From Parapedobacter sp964613725 (GTDB lineage: Bacteria; Bacteroidota; Bacteroidia; Sphingobacteriales; Sphingobacteriaceae): DNA of 11,249 nucleotides. Numbering within the stretch: position 1 is the first letter of the stretch; each line of letters opens with the position of its first letter. Below are positions 1 through 7,203 of the stretch, piece by piece. The position numbers and the translations under genes are program-made. The notes under the pieces were generated by a model that was not told the DNA's origin, made no database searches, and saw nothing but the letters and a program-made list of their open reading frames with translations. The stretch is taken from contig CAZTJY010000125.1 in assembly GCA_964613725.1 (NCBI GenBank), positions 1 through 11,249 of the forward strand, written 5' to 3'.

Positions 1-132
1 GCCGCAGCTTTAAGCGCTCTCCTCCCACCATTTTCAGAATCGGTAACCGCGCTATCCTAAACGTGAGGAAGTTTCTATTATTTTCCATAATATTGCCTGT
101 ACAATAAAAAATTAAGATTGAGCCTACATTAA

Positions 133-729
133 TTGCGTGCTTTGGAGGTATCTAAAACCAATAAGGAACTACTTGTACGTATCCAAGACGGAAACATGGT
201 TGCTTTCTACCAGCTGTACAACCGATACAGCAGGAGATTGTACGGGTTCGTTATCCGGTACATCAAACGGGAAGAAGACGCCGAAGAGATCGTGCAGGAT
301 GTGTTCGTAAAAATCTGGGAATCGAGATCGAAAATCGATGTGTATGCCTCATTCGAATCGTTTTTATTTACAATAGCCTACAATACCACCATAAGCCTGC
401 TCAGGAAAAGAGCCAGTGAGGAGCGTTACCTCGAACATGTAAAACGGTTACAGCAGGTAACCAGTGCGCCCGATTTAAATGACGAAATCCATTATAACGA
501 GCTCCATCAGAACGTGAAGAAGTTACTCGACCAGCTCACGCCCCGGCAGCGGGAGATTTACCGGTTGAGCCGTGAAGAAGGCTTTACCCACGAGGAAATT
601 GCCAAACATTTAGGAATTTCCATCCTCACGGTAAAAAAGCACATGACCAATGTGCTGTCTTTTCTAAAATCAGAAATAGACAACAATCTAATAGTCAACG
701 CTTTATTTTTTTCTTTATTTCTTTCTTAA
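133..729 (+). CDS. ECF-type RNA polymerase sigma factor of a PUL
   Basis: An extracytoplasmic-function sigma factor of 198 residues, the usual size. Region 2 (about residues 24-91) shows the typical core-binding and -10 recognition pattern (LYNRYSRRLYGF, then EEDAEEIVQDVFVKIW). Region 4 (about 129-180) holds LTPRQREIYRLSREEG and a helix-turn-helix at about 151-171 (THEEIAKHLGISILTVKKH). The hydrophobic C-terminal tail is common in Bacteroidota sigma factors. The start is uncertain: an in-frame TAA lies at 130-132, so the earliest choice is TTG at 133 or TTG at 142. The first ATG (196) would cut into the conserved KELLVRIQDG segment. A weak promoter-like TAATATTG lies at 88-95, one base off the Bacteroidota -7 pattern TAnnTTTG, but no clear -33 box is present. 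By context it should be held by the FecR product just downstream and, when released, transcribe the susC block. Confidence 0.95.
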   Translation: MRALEVSKTNKELLVRIQDGNMVAFYQLYNRYSRRLYGFVIRYIKREEDAEEIVQDVFVKIWESRSKIDVYASFESFLFTIAYNTTISLLRKRASEERYLEHVKRLQQVTSAPDLNDEIHYNELHQNVKKLLDQLTPRQREIYRLSREEGFTHEEIAKHLGISILTVKKHMTNVLSFLKSEIDNNLIVNALFFSLFLS

Positions 730-744
730 AAAATAATTCCTTTC

Positions 745-765
745 ACGTACCTCTTTGAGGCACGT
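745..765 (+). other. Small imperfect hairpin between sigma and anti-sigma genes
   Basis: ACGT-A-CCTC, a TTT loop, then GAGG-C-ACGT form a 9-position stem with one A/C mismatch. It lies in the 103-base gap between the sigma factor stop and the ATG at 833. There is no T-run after it, so it is not a standard terminator. It could moderate the sigma to anti-sigma expression ratio, but this is inference. Confidence 0.35.
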
Positions 766-832
766 TATGCGTATAACCTTTCCGAACGGGAGTTCAACGA
801 CAGGCTTCCACACGGGTGTAGTGCAGCAAAGA

Positions 833-1897
833 ATGACAAAAGATAAAATCAAAAAGTTTCTGAACAACCAGAGTACGGACGCGGAACTGAAGGAAATCAT
901 TGAATGGGCCAATACCGAAGCACTAAGTGAAGAAAGTGTGAGATGGGGATTTGCCGATTGGAATGAACAAGCACGTAAGGCAAACGTGGCTGATGACAAG
1001 CAGCTCGATGACATTTTTGATCGGATCCAGGAACGCATACTTGCCGAAACCACCCCATCGGAATTTCGGCAGCCGCGTAGAACGCTTTCACCTCACCTCA
1101 TCAAAGCCGCGGCGATCTTATTCGTACCCGTGTTTGCGCTGCTCTTCTACGCCCTTTTCGAGAATGCGGCGCTCAGGCGCGAGGCTCATCACATGGCGAG
1201 CCTGCCTACGGATACCCTCGAAGTGATTGCGCCTGTGGGGTCACGTACCGTTGTACAGCTGTCTGATGGGTCTACAGCCTTCTTAAATCACGGCAGCCGC
1301 CTACAGTACCCACAAACGTTCACAGGCGATTCCCGCGCGGTGACGCTGAGCGGGGAAGGCTATTTTGAAGTGGCCCATCATCCGGACCGGCCATTTATCG
1401 TGAAAACGGGCAGCATGCAAGTCAAGGCGCTAGGTACAGCCTTCAATGTCCTTGCCTATGACGGCGATGACGAAGTGGAAACCACCTTGGTTGAAGGGAA
1501 AGTGGTTTTGGAACACGTATCGCCTGCGGGAACTATAAAGCCCCTCCGCGAATTGATGCCAGGGCATCACGTAACCTATAACGTGAAAACCGGTGCGGTG
1601 GAGCTCGGTGACGGGAACGTGGATCAGTACGTGGCATGGAAAGACGGTAAGCTGGTTTTCGACGAAACCACCATCGTCGACGCTGCAAGCAAACTGGAGC
1701 GGATGTTTAATGTCGAAATAACCGTAAAGGACGATATCAAAGCATTTACTTATACAGTTACGTTCGAAGATGAGACGCTATTCCAGATACTTGATTTAAT
1801 GGCGATTGCCACTCCGCTCCAATACAAAGCACTTCCCCGCAAAATGCAGGCTGACGGAAGCTTTTCAAAACAGAAAATCTTACTAACGCATAAATGA
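833..1897 (+). CDS. FecR-family anti-sigma factor
   Basis: A single-pass inner-membrane anti-sigma protein of 354 residues that should hold the upstream sigma factor at the membrane and receive the signal from the SusC STN domain in the periplasm. The cytoplasmic part (about 1-88) is acidic and helical and contains the conserved W of ADWNEQ (residue 43). One hydrophobic segment follows at about 89-109 (LIKAAAILFVPVFALLFYAL). The periplasmic FecR domain covers about 127-225 (VIAPVGSRTVVQLSDGSTAFLN; LSGEGYFEVAH; VKALGTAFNV). The C-terminal domain from about 268 (VAWKDGKLVFDETTI ... LERMFNVEI) matches the DUF4974 region usual in Bacteroidota FecR proteins. The reading frame stays open upstream to 755 through TTG and ATG (767) codons, but MTKDKIKKFLNNQ at 833 is the typical family N-terminus, so 833 is chosen. 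It follows the sigma gene by 103 bases and is probably cotranscribed with it. Confidence 0.95.
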   Translation: MTKDKIKKFLNNQSTDAELKEIIEWANTEALSEESVRWGFADWNEQARKANVADDKQLDDIFDRIQERILAETTPSEFRQPRRTLSPHLIKAAAILFVPVFALLFYALFENAALRREAHHMASLPTDTLEVIAPVGSRTVVQLSDGSTAFLNHGSRLQYPQTFTGDSRAVTLSGEGYFEVAHHPDRPFIVKTGSMQVKALGTAFNVLAYDGDDEVETTLVEGKVVLEHVSPAGTIKPLRELMPGHHVTYNVKTGAVELGDGNVDQYVAWKDGKLVFDETTIVDAASKLERMFNVEITVKDDIKAFTYTVTFEDETLFQILDLMAIATPLQYKALPRKMQADGSFSKQKILLTHK

Positions 1898-1954
1898 GAA
1901 CCCAATAATTAAACCCGATAGGCCTATGTGAAGAACCCGCATTATTAACGTAAA

Positions 1955-1980
1955 CAGGGAAATGCGCTAACATTTCCCTG
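1955..1980 (+). promoter_or_regulatory. Perfect 10-bp hairpin in the susC leader
   Basis: CAGGGAAATG (1955-1964), a 6-base loop CGCTAA, and CATTTCCCTG (1971-1980) form a perfect stem. It is not followed by a T-run. It lies 60 bases before the susC start, in the 143-base gap after the anti-sigma gene, and its CAGGG/CCCTG ends recur in the next hairpin. It may end or stabilise the sigma/anti-sigma transcript or form part of a susC leader. Confidence 0.55.
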
Positions 1981-1997
1981 AGTGAATGATTAAACAA

Positions 1998-2021
1998 CCC
2001 TGGTGGAACAGGGCATTTTTT
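1998..2021 (+). terminator. Weak terminator-like hairpin just before susC
   Basis: CCCTG (1998-2002), a 6-base loop and CAGGG (2009-2013) are followed by CA and six T (2016-2021). The stem is only 5 bp, so termination would be weak or conditional. It ends 19 bases before the susC ATG. It could end read-through from the sigma/anti-sigma genes, or act as an attenuator in a leader shared with the hairpin at 1955-1980. Confidence 0.4.
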
Positions 2022-2040
2022 AACTAATCGATACAAACGT

Positions 2041-5000
2041 ATGCAAAAAATTACGGATTTGCTCCGGAATTTGACCAATTCCCGGCTAAGAAAACCATTG
2101 AGGATTATGAAACTAACCGTATTATTAACCTTGCTTTCCGTTGGCTGGGCGTTGGCCAACAAGACCTATTCGCAAACCAAGGCGCTGACGCTCCACATGG
2201 AAAATTCGACGGTAAAGCAGGTACTGGCCAGCATTGAGGACCAGAGTGAATTCAGGCTGATGTACAGCAGCCGGTTCATCGATGTAGACAGGAAAGTATC
2301 CGTGCGCGTAAAAGACCAAAAAATCGACGCGATCCTGAAAGAACTGTTTGCCGGCACCAACGTAAGTTACACCATTAAAGACCGTTTTATCATACTGCTC
2401 ACGCCCGATTTGAAAGAGGAGGAAGTGATCGCCGTTTTTCAGGAAACTACGGTATCCGGAAGAGTGACCGATTCAGACGGGCAGCCGCTGCCGGGTGTCA
2501 CGGTGGTTATCAAAGGAAACCCGGCGGCGACGGTAACGGCGGCGGACGGGACCTATTCGCTGGCGAACGTTCCACGTTCCGCCACCCTGGTTTTCTCTTC
2601 CATCGGGATGCTTACCCGTGAAATCGCGGTGGGTACGCAATCCTCGATCAATGTGATCATGGAGGAAGAGGCCATCGGTATCGATGAGGTCATCGCGGTG
2701 GGGTATGGCACCATGAAAAAGGGAGACCTCACCGGCTCCGTGATCAAGGCAGATATCGACAGGTTCCGGGACCAGCCGAATGTTTCAATTGTGCAATCGT
2801 TGCATGGGTCCGTCGCGGGCCTCAATGTCAGCCAGGTTGCGCAGGCCGGCGCCGAGCCAATTATTTCCATCCGGGGGCGGACATCGATTTCCGGCGAGCA
2901 GCAACCGCTAATTGTATTGGATGGTGTAATTTTCCGCGGTAACCTCATCGATATCAATCCAGATGACATCGCATCGGTAGATATCCTGCGGGATAACAGT
3001 GCAGCTGCAGTTTATGGATCGCAGGCAGCCAATGGGGTCATCTTGGTGACGTCAAAATCGGGCAAAGGTAAAAACATGAAACCGTTGATCAATTATTCGG
3101 CAAGCTACGCCTTTCAAAACCCAACGGTCGAATTCAAGCCCGGTAACGGGGAGGAATTCATCAAGAAAAACATGGATATCGATTGGCTCGAAAGCCGCAC
3201 AGCGGAGTCGGGATATCTGGAGCCTAAGCCTGGCTATTCGGTTTCCAATACCTTCAAAACGAACGAGCAGCTGGAAAATTACCTCGCCGGAAATGAGACC
3301 AACTGGTACAATCTCTTAACGAACGATCGGATGTATGTGCAAAACCACAACCTAAGCCTGGCGAACCGCACCGATCACCTCAACTATTTCATTTCCGCAG
3401 GGTTTACCAACCAGCAGGGGTATATGATCAATGAAAACTACAAACGGTACAATGCGCGGATAAACGTGGATAACAAGGTGGCGGATTGGCTGACCATCGG
3501 CGTACAGTCGTTTGTTTCCATCAGCGACAATTCGGGCATGAGCCCCTCCCTCTCCGATCGCTATATCATGCCCTACGAAGCCGCGTATAAAGCTGATGGC
3601 GAATTAAACCCATTGATCGAAGGCAGGCAGGTGTCGCCTTTGGTTGAGGCGACCGCCGACGATCTGGATATCAGGAACAACTATTTCGGAAACATCTACG
3701 CCACGATTGATGTCCCTTTTGTAAAAGGACTATCGTACAAAGTAAATTTTTCAAATAATTACCGTACCACGCGCAATTATTATTTTCAGCCTTACGCCAA
3801 TAATTTCCAGGGTGAAGGGCAAAAATCGTACAGCGATCTGCACGACATGTCGTCCGACAATATCGTGAACTATAAAAGGCGGTTTGGCAGTGCCCACCAG
3901 GTGGATGCCACACTCCTCTATGGATTTGAACAACGCAAAAGCGATTTTACTGATGCCACATCCTCGATATTTATCAATAATATCCTTGGCTACCACAGTT
4001 TGCAATCGGGAAATTCCGAGCTACAACAAACGTATTCGGGCGCCTGGGAGGAAAAAAGCCTTTACAGCATGGCCAGGCTGTTCTATAGCTTCCAGGATAA
4101 GTACATGCTGACAGCCACCGTACGCCGCGATGGCTTCTCAGGGTTCAGCGAAAAGAACAAATTCGGGGTTTTCCCCTCCTTTGCACTCGGATGGACAGCT
4201 TCCGAAGAGCCCTTTTTCAGCGGAATCCGTGGAGTGATGGATTACCTCAAGCTCCGCGCATCGTACGGCACCATCGGTAACCGGACCGTTGGGCGGTACC
4301 AGACGCTGGCCAAAGTAACGGGAGATTTCCTATACGTCGACGCTTCCGGAGCACCCGTTTATACCAAATCGATCAGCAGCCTGGCGAGTTCCGACCTGAA
4401 ATGGGAAGCCACCACCGGATTCAATGTCGGTGTTGATTTCGGCGTATTCAATTCAAGAGTGACCGGCCAGATCGAATATTACAACAACAACACCAAAGAC
4501 CTGCTTTATTCGGTCGACATTCCCAGTATTGGCAGGTTCCCCAAGTTTCCCGACAACCTCGGCCGCATCCACAACCATGGCGTGGAAATCACCCTATCTT
4601 CCACCAATATGGATAAGAAGGACTTCCGATGGCGGAGTGATTTCTCCTTTTCGAGAAACCGGGATGAACTGAAGGAGCTACTCGGATTTGACAACGATGG
4701 CGACGGAAAGGAAGATGACCTCATATCGGAGGGCCTCTTTATCGGGCATCCGCTGAACGTGATCTATCATTATGAGGTAACCGGAAAGCTGTACCAGCTC
4801 GGCGACGACATCCCTTCTACGGCCAATGTGGGGTCGCAGATCATCGTGGACCAGAACAATGACGGGAAAATCGACCCCGACAACGACAGAGTGATATTGG
4901 GCTATGCCGAACCCTCGTACCGGTTTAGTATCGGCAATCAATTCACCTATAAAAACTGGTCGCTCAATGTATTCATCAACGCGGTCCAGGGTGGCAAGGA

Positions 5001-5418
5001 TTATTATTACGCAAGGGATAACATCCACTACCAAACCCTCGGTTCGGGATTTTCCAACAGCGAAGGTTCTACCCAGCACTACCAGCTCAACTTTCCCAAA
5101 GGACTCGATTACTGGCTCCCCGAAAACCCGGATGCCCGGTACGCCAGGGTGGGCACAGCCATCTCGGCCAATCTGCTATCCACGAGTTGGACCCAACGGA
5201 ATTTCGTCAGATTACAGGATGTGTCGTTGGGGTATAACGTAGACAGCCGGCTGCTGGATCAACTGAAGATCAACAACCTTCGGGTTTTTGCGAGCGGTCA
5301 AAACCTGTACACCTGGACCAAGTGGCCGGGATGGGATCCGGAGACCGGTGAAGGCATCAGCAGAAACGGAAGACCCGTATTGAGAAGTTTTACGCTTGGC
5401 TTAAATCTTGAATTCTAA
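2041..5418 (+). CDS. SusC-family TonB-dependent outer-membrane transporter with STN signalling domain
   Basis: An outer-membrane beta-barrel that imports oligosaccharides using TonB energy, paired with the SusD lipoprotein downstream. At 1125 residues it is full length. A signal peptide lies near residues 23-45 (MKLTVLLTLLSVGWALA) after a basic N-terminal extension often seen in this family. Then come an STN domain (about 47-118), which contacts the anti-sigma factor; a carboxypeptidase-regulatory-like domain (about 136-209: SGRVTDSDGQPLPGVTVVIKG); the SusC signature DEVIAVGYGT (215-224); and the plug (about 228-340: PLIVLDGV, VDILRDNSAAAVYGSQAANG). The barrel ends in LNLEF with the terminal aromatic residue typical of outer-membrane barrels. 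Acidic, calcium-loop-like stretches DNDGDGKEDD (884-893) and DQNNDGKIDPDND (937-949) are usual in SusC proteins. The STN domain together with the sigma/FecR pair marks it as a transducing transporter. The substrate cannot be read from the sequence. Confidence 0.97.
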   Translation: MQKITDLLRNLTNSRLRKPLRIMKLTVLLTLLSVGWALANKTYSQTKALTLHMENSTVKQVLASIEDQSEFRLMYSSRFIDVDRKVSVRVKDQKIDAILKELFAGTNVSYTIKDRFIILLTPDLKEEEVIAVFQETTVSGRVTDSDGQPLPGVTVVIKGNPAATVTAADGTYSLANVPRSATLVFSSIGMLTREIAVGTQSSINVIMEEEAIGIDEVIAVGYGTMKKGDLTGSVIKADIDRFRDQPNVSIVQSLHGSVAGLNVSQVAQAGAEPIISIRGRTSISGEQQPLIVLDGVIFRGNLIDINPDDIASVDILRDNSAAAVYGSQAANGVILVTSKSGKGKNMKPLINYSASYAFQNPTVEFKPGNGEEFIKKNMDIDWLESRTAESGYLEPKPGYSVSNTFKTNEQLENYLAGNETNWYNLLTNDRMYVQNHNLSLANRTDHLNYFISAGFTNQQGYMINENYKRYNARINVDNKVADWLTIGVQSFVSISDNSGMSPSLSDRYIMPYEAAYKADGELNPLIEGRQVSPLVEATADDLDIRNNYFGNIYATIDVPFVKGLSYKVNFSNNYRTTRNYYFQPYANNFQGEGQKSYSDLHDMSSDNIVNYKRRFGSAHQVDATLLYGFEQRKSDFTDATSSIFINNILGYHSLQSGNSELQQTYSGAWEEKSLYSMARLFYSFQDKYMLTATVRRDGFSGFSEKNKFGVFPSFALGWTASEEPFFSGIRGVMDYLKLRASYGTIGNRTVGRYQTLAKVTGDFLYVDASGAPVYTKSISSLASSDLKWEATTGFNVGVDFGVFNSRVTGQIEYYNNNTKDLLYSVDIPSIGRFPKFPDNLGRIHNHGVEITLSSTNMDKKDFRWRSDFSFSRNRDELKELLGFDNDGDGKEDDLISEGLFIGHPLNVIYHYEVTGKLYQLGDDIPSTANVGSQIIVDQNNDGKIDPDNDRVILGYAEPSYRFSIGNQFTYKNWSLNVFINAVQGGKDYYYARDNIHYQTLGSGFSNSEGSTQHYQLNFPKGLDYWLPENPDARYARVGTAISANLLSTSWTQRNFVRLQDVSLGYNVDSRLLDQLKINNLRVFASGQNLYTWTKWPGWDPETGEGISRNGRPVLRSFTLGLNLEF

Positions 5419-5510
5419 TCTGATACGTAATGAAACCATCATGATTTATTCAATCACACAGAGGGATGAATAAATCTGATAGCTTCATCACCGTCAAAAA
5501 CAATAAACAG

Positions 5511-7202
5511 ATGAAAAAAATCATTTATATCCTTTTTGCTTCCGCATTCATTTCATGCAATGAATCGAAGTTTCTGAACGAGGTACCCCTGGATTTCTAC
5601 TCGCCCGAGAACTCGTATGTCACCCATGACGATTTCAAGGCGGCCATATATAGCCTCCATGCTTCGCTACGGAACGACCTGTGGGGCCAAGCCTCGCAGT
5701 CGTCTTTTCCGAGGATCGGTTGGTACGGAACGGACTTGGTTGAAAGCTTATACGACACGGATAAAAGTCATGACTATAGCGTGATTTGGGGACCCAATGG
5801 GTTGACACTCGGTATTTGGACCCTATGCTACCGCCTGGTGTACGATGCCAACGTGATTATCGGCCGTTCGGAAAGCGACTACAGTCAGCTAACTCCCGAA
5901 CAGCGTATTTCCATACAGGCCGAGGCCCGCTTTTTCAGGGCGTATGCCTACAACATCCTAGCAAATCTGTATGGCGGGGTACCCATTGTTACCGAGGAAA
6001 TCACCACGCCGCGACGGGACTTCACGCGGGCAAGCCGCGAACAAGTTTACCAGCAATGCGAAGCAGACCTAGCGTTTGCTATTGCCCATCTTGGCGATAT
6101 CGACGAGGTGGATGAATCGCGGATAAACCGCTTGGCGGCCAGCCACGTCCTCACCGAGGTATACATCTCATTAAATCGATGGCAAGACGCCATAAATGAA
6201 GCGTCAAAGGTAATCGATCACGCCGGCACCGGATTAATGACAGCACGTTTCGGGGCGAGCACCGAAAAACTTTTCAATGATCCGGATTTCGAAGGCGATG
6301 TCTATTGGGACCTGTTCAGGCAAGGGAATCAGGATCGCTCCAAGGGAAATACGGAATCGATTTGGGTGCTTCAATACAGTTACAACGTAGCCGGAGGCGG
6401 CGACCGTAACTATGAACTCGAGCGCGTAGTGGGCCCCGATTTTACCAATGCGCATATTATCCAGTCCAACGGCTCCACGTCACCGGTGCTAGCAAAACCA
6501 AACACCTTTTACAACGGACGCGGTCAGGGCTTTTGCAAGCCAAGTCCTTATTTCCTGACAACGCTCTGGGAAAAGAGCGGCTATAACCAGGACATTAGAA
6601 ATTCAAGGAATAACATCATCCGAGACGTCAAAGTAAACAACCCTACCAATGAATACCACGGCAAATGGGTGTTGGCAGACAACCTCCCCTTAAAAAGGAC
6701 AACCAATAACGACACCGCACGGTATTTCTACCCCGTTATCGGCAAAGTGATCACCCCCGGCAAGCATCCCGCCGAATACTGGGATCCAGATCAAACCGTT
6801 CCGGGCTCGCTGCTGGGATCTGCCCAGCATACGTGGCGGAAGCATTACATGATCCGTTTGGCAGAGACCTACCTATTAAGGGCAGAAGCGTACCTGGGTA
6901 ATGGAGACGCCGAGAATGCCGCGAAAGATATCAATACCGTAAGGAGGCGGGCTAATGCACCCGATGTCGACCCTGCGCAAGTAGACATTGACTATATCCT
7001 GGATGAGCGGATGCGCGAGCTTCATTTTGAAACCCTGCGGATCGTTACACTCGCGAGGCTTAACAAAGTGGTTGAGCGGGTGCAAAGGCTGAACCCGATA
7101 GCCTGTGCCAGCATCCAACCGCACCAAAACCTATGGGCCATCCCGTTCAGTGAGATAAACAAAAATGTAGAAGTCAAGCTTGAACAAAATCCAGGATATT
7201 GA
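5511..7202 (+). CDS. SusD/RagB-family glycan-binding outer-membrane lipoprotein
   Basis: A surface lipoprotein of 563 residues that forms the lid over the SusC pore and captures the glycan. The start at ATG 5511 gives a lipoprotein signal, MKKIIYILFASAFISC, with the lipidated cysteine at residue 16. The frame is also open from ATG 5466, but that would put 15 polar residues in front of the signal. Family marks are FLNEVPLDFYSPENSY right after the cysteine, EARFFRAYAYNILANLYGGVP near 138-158, the TPR-like RLAETYLLRAEAYL (449-462) and DINTVRRRANAP, and the classic end IPFSEINKNVEVKLEQNPGY. It follows susC by 92 bases and its TGA is one base before the next start, so the three genes form one transcription unit. 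Confidence 0.96.
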   Translation: MKKIIYILFASAFISCNESKFLNEVPLDFYSPENSYVTHDDFKAAIYSLHASLRNDLWGQASQSSFPRIGWYGTDLVESLYDTDKSHDYSVIWGPNGLTLGIWTLCYRLVYDANVIIGRSESDYSQLTPEQRISIQAEARFFRAYAYNILANLYGGVPIVTEEITTPRRDFTRASREQVYQQCEADLAFAIAHLGDIDEVDESRINRLAASHVLTEVYISLNRWQDAINEASKVIDHAGTGLMTARFGASTEKLFNDPDFEGDVYWDLFRQGNQDRSKGNTESIWVLQYSYNVAGGGDRNYELERVVGPDFTNAHIIQSNGSTSPVLAKPNTFYNGRGQGFCKPSPYFLTTLWEKSGYNQDIRNSRNNIIRDVKVNNPTNEYHGKWVLADNLPLKRTTNNDTARYFYPVIGKVITPGKHPAEYWDPDQTVPGSLLGSAQHTWRKHYMIRLAETYLLRAEAYLGNGDAENAAKDINTVRRRANAPDVDPAQVDIDYILDERMRELHFETLRIVTLARLNKVVERVQRLNPIACASIQPHQNLWAIPFSEINKNVEVKLEQNPGY

Positions 7203-7203
7203 T

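Noticed and set aside
1..132. Left edge as a possible gene end or RNA
   Set aside because: No open frame with coding character and no clear structured RNA; only a weak promoter-like TAATATTG at 88-95.
755..832. Upstream extension of the FecR gene to 755 or 767
   Set aside because: The added residues do not resemble the family, the 755 start is TTG inside a hairpin, and MTKDKIKKFLNNQ at 833 is a typical N-terminus.
1758..2162. - strand frame across the anti-sigma/susC gap
   Set aside because: It overlaps the ends of two well-supported genes and has no recognisable domain, so the hairpin-bearing leader is the better reading of this gap.
2553..2969. Long - strand frames inside susC (also 4678-5079 and 3751-4005)
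   Set aside because: They lie opposite an intact, strongly recognisable SusC reading frame and show low-complexity shadow-like composition.
4690..4887. Calcium-loop-like acidic motifs in SusC as a possible separate binding domain
   Set aside because: Such DxDGD-type loops are a regular feature of SusC proteins and do not indicate a fused domain.
5466..5510. Upstream ATG of the susD frame
   Set aside because: Starting there would place a polar stretch ahead of the lipoprotein signal; ATG 5511 gives a normal signal with the cysteine at residue 16.
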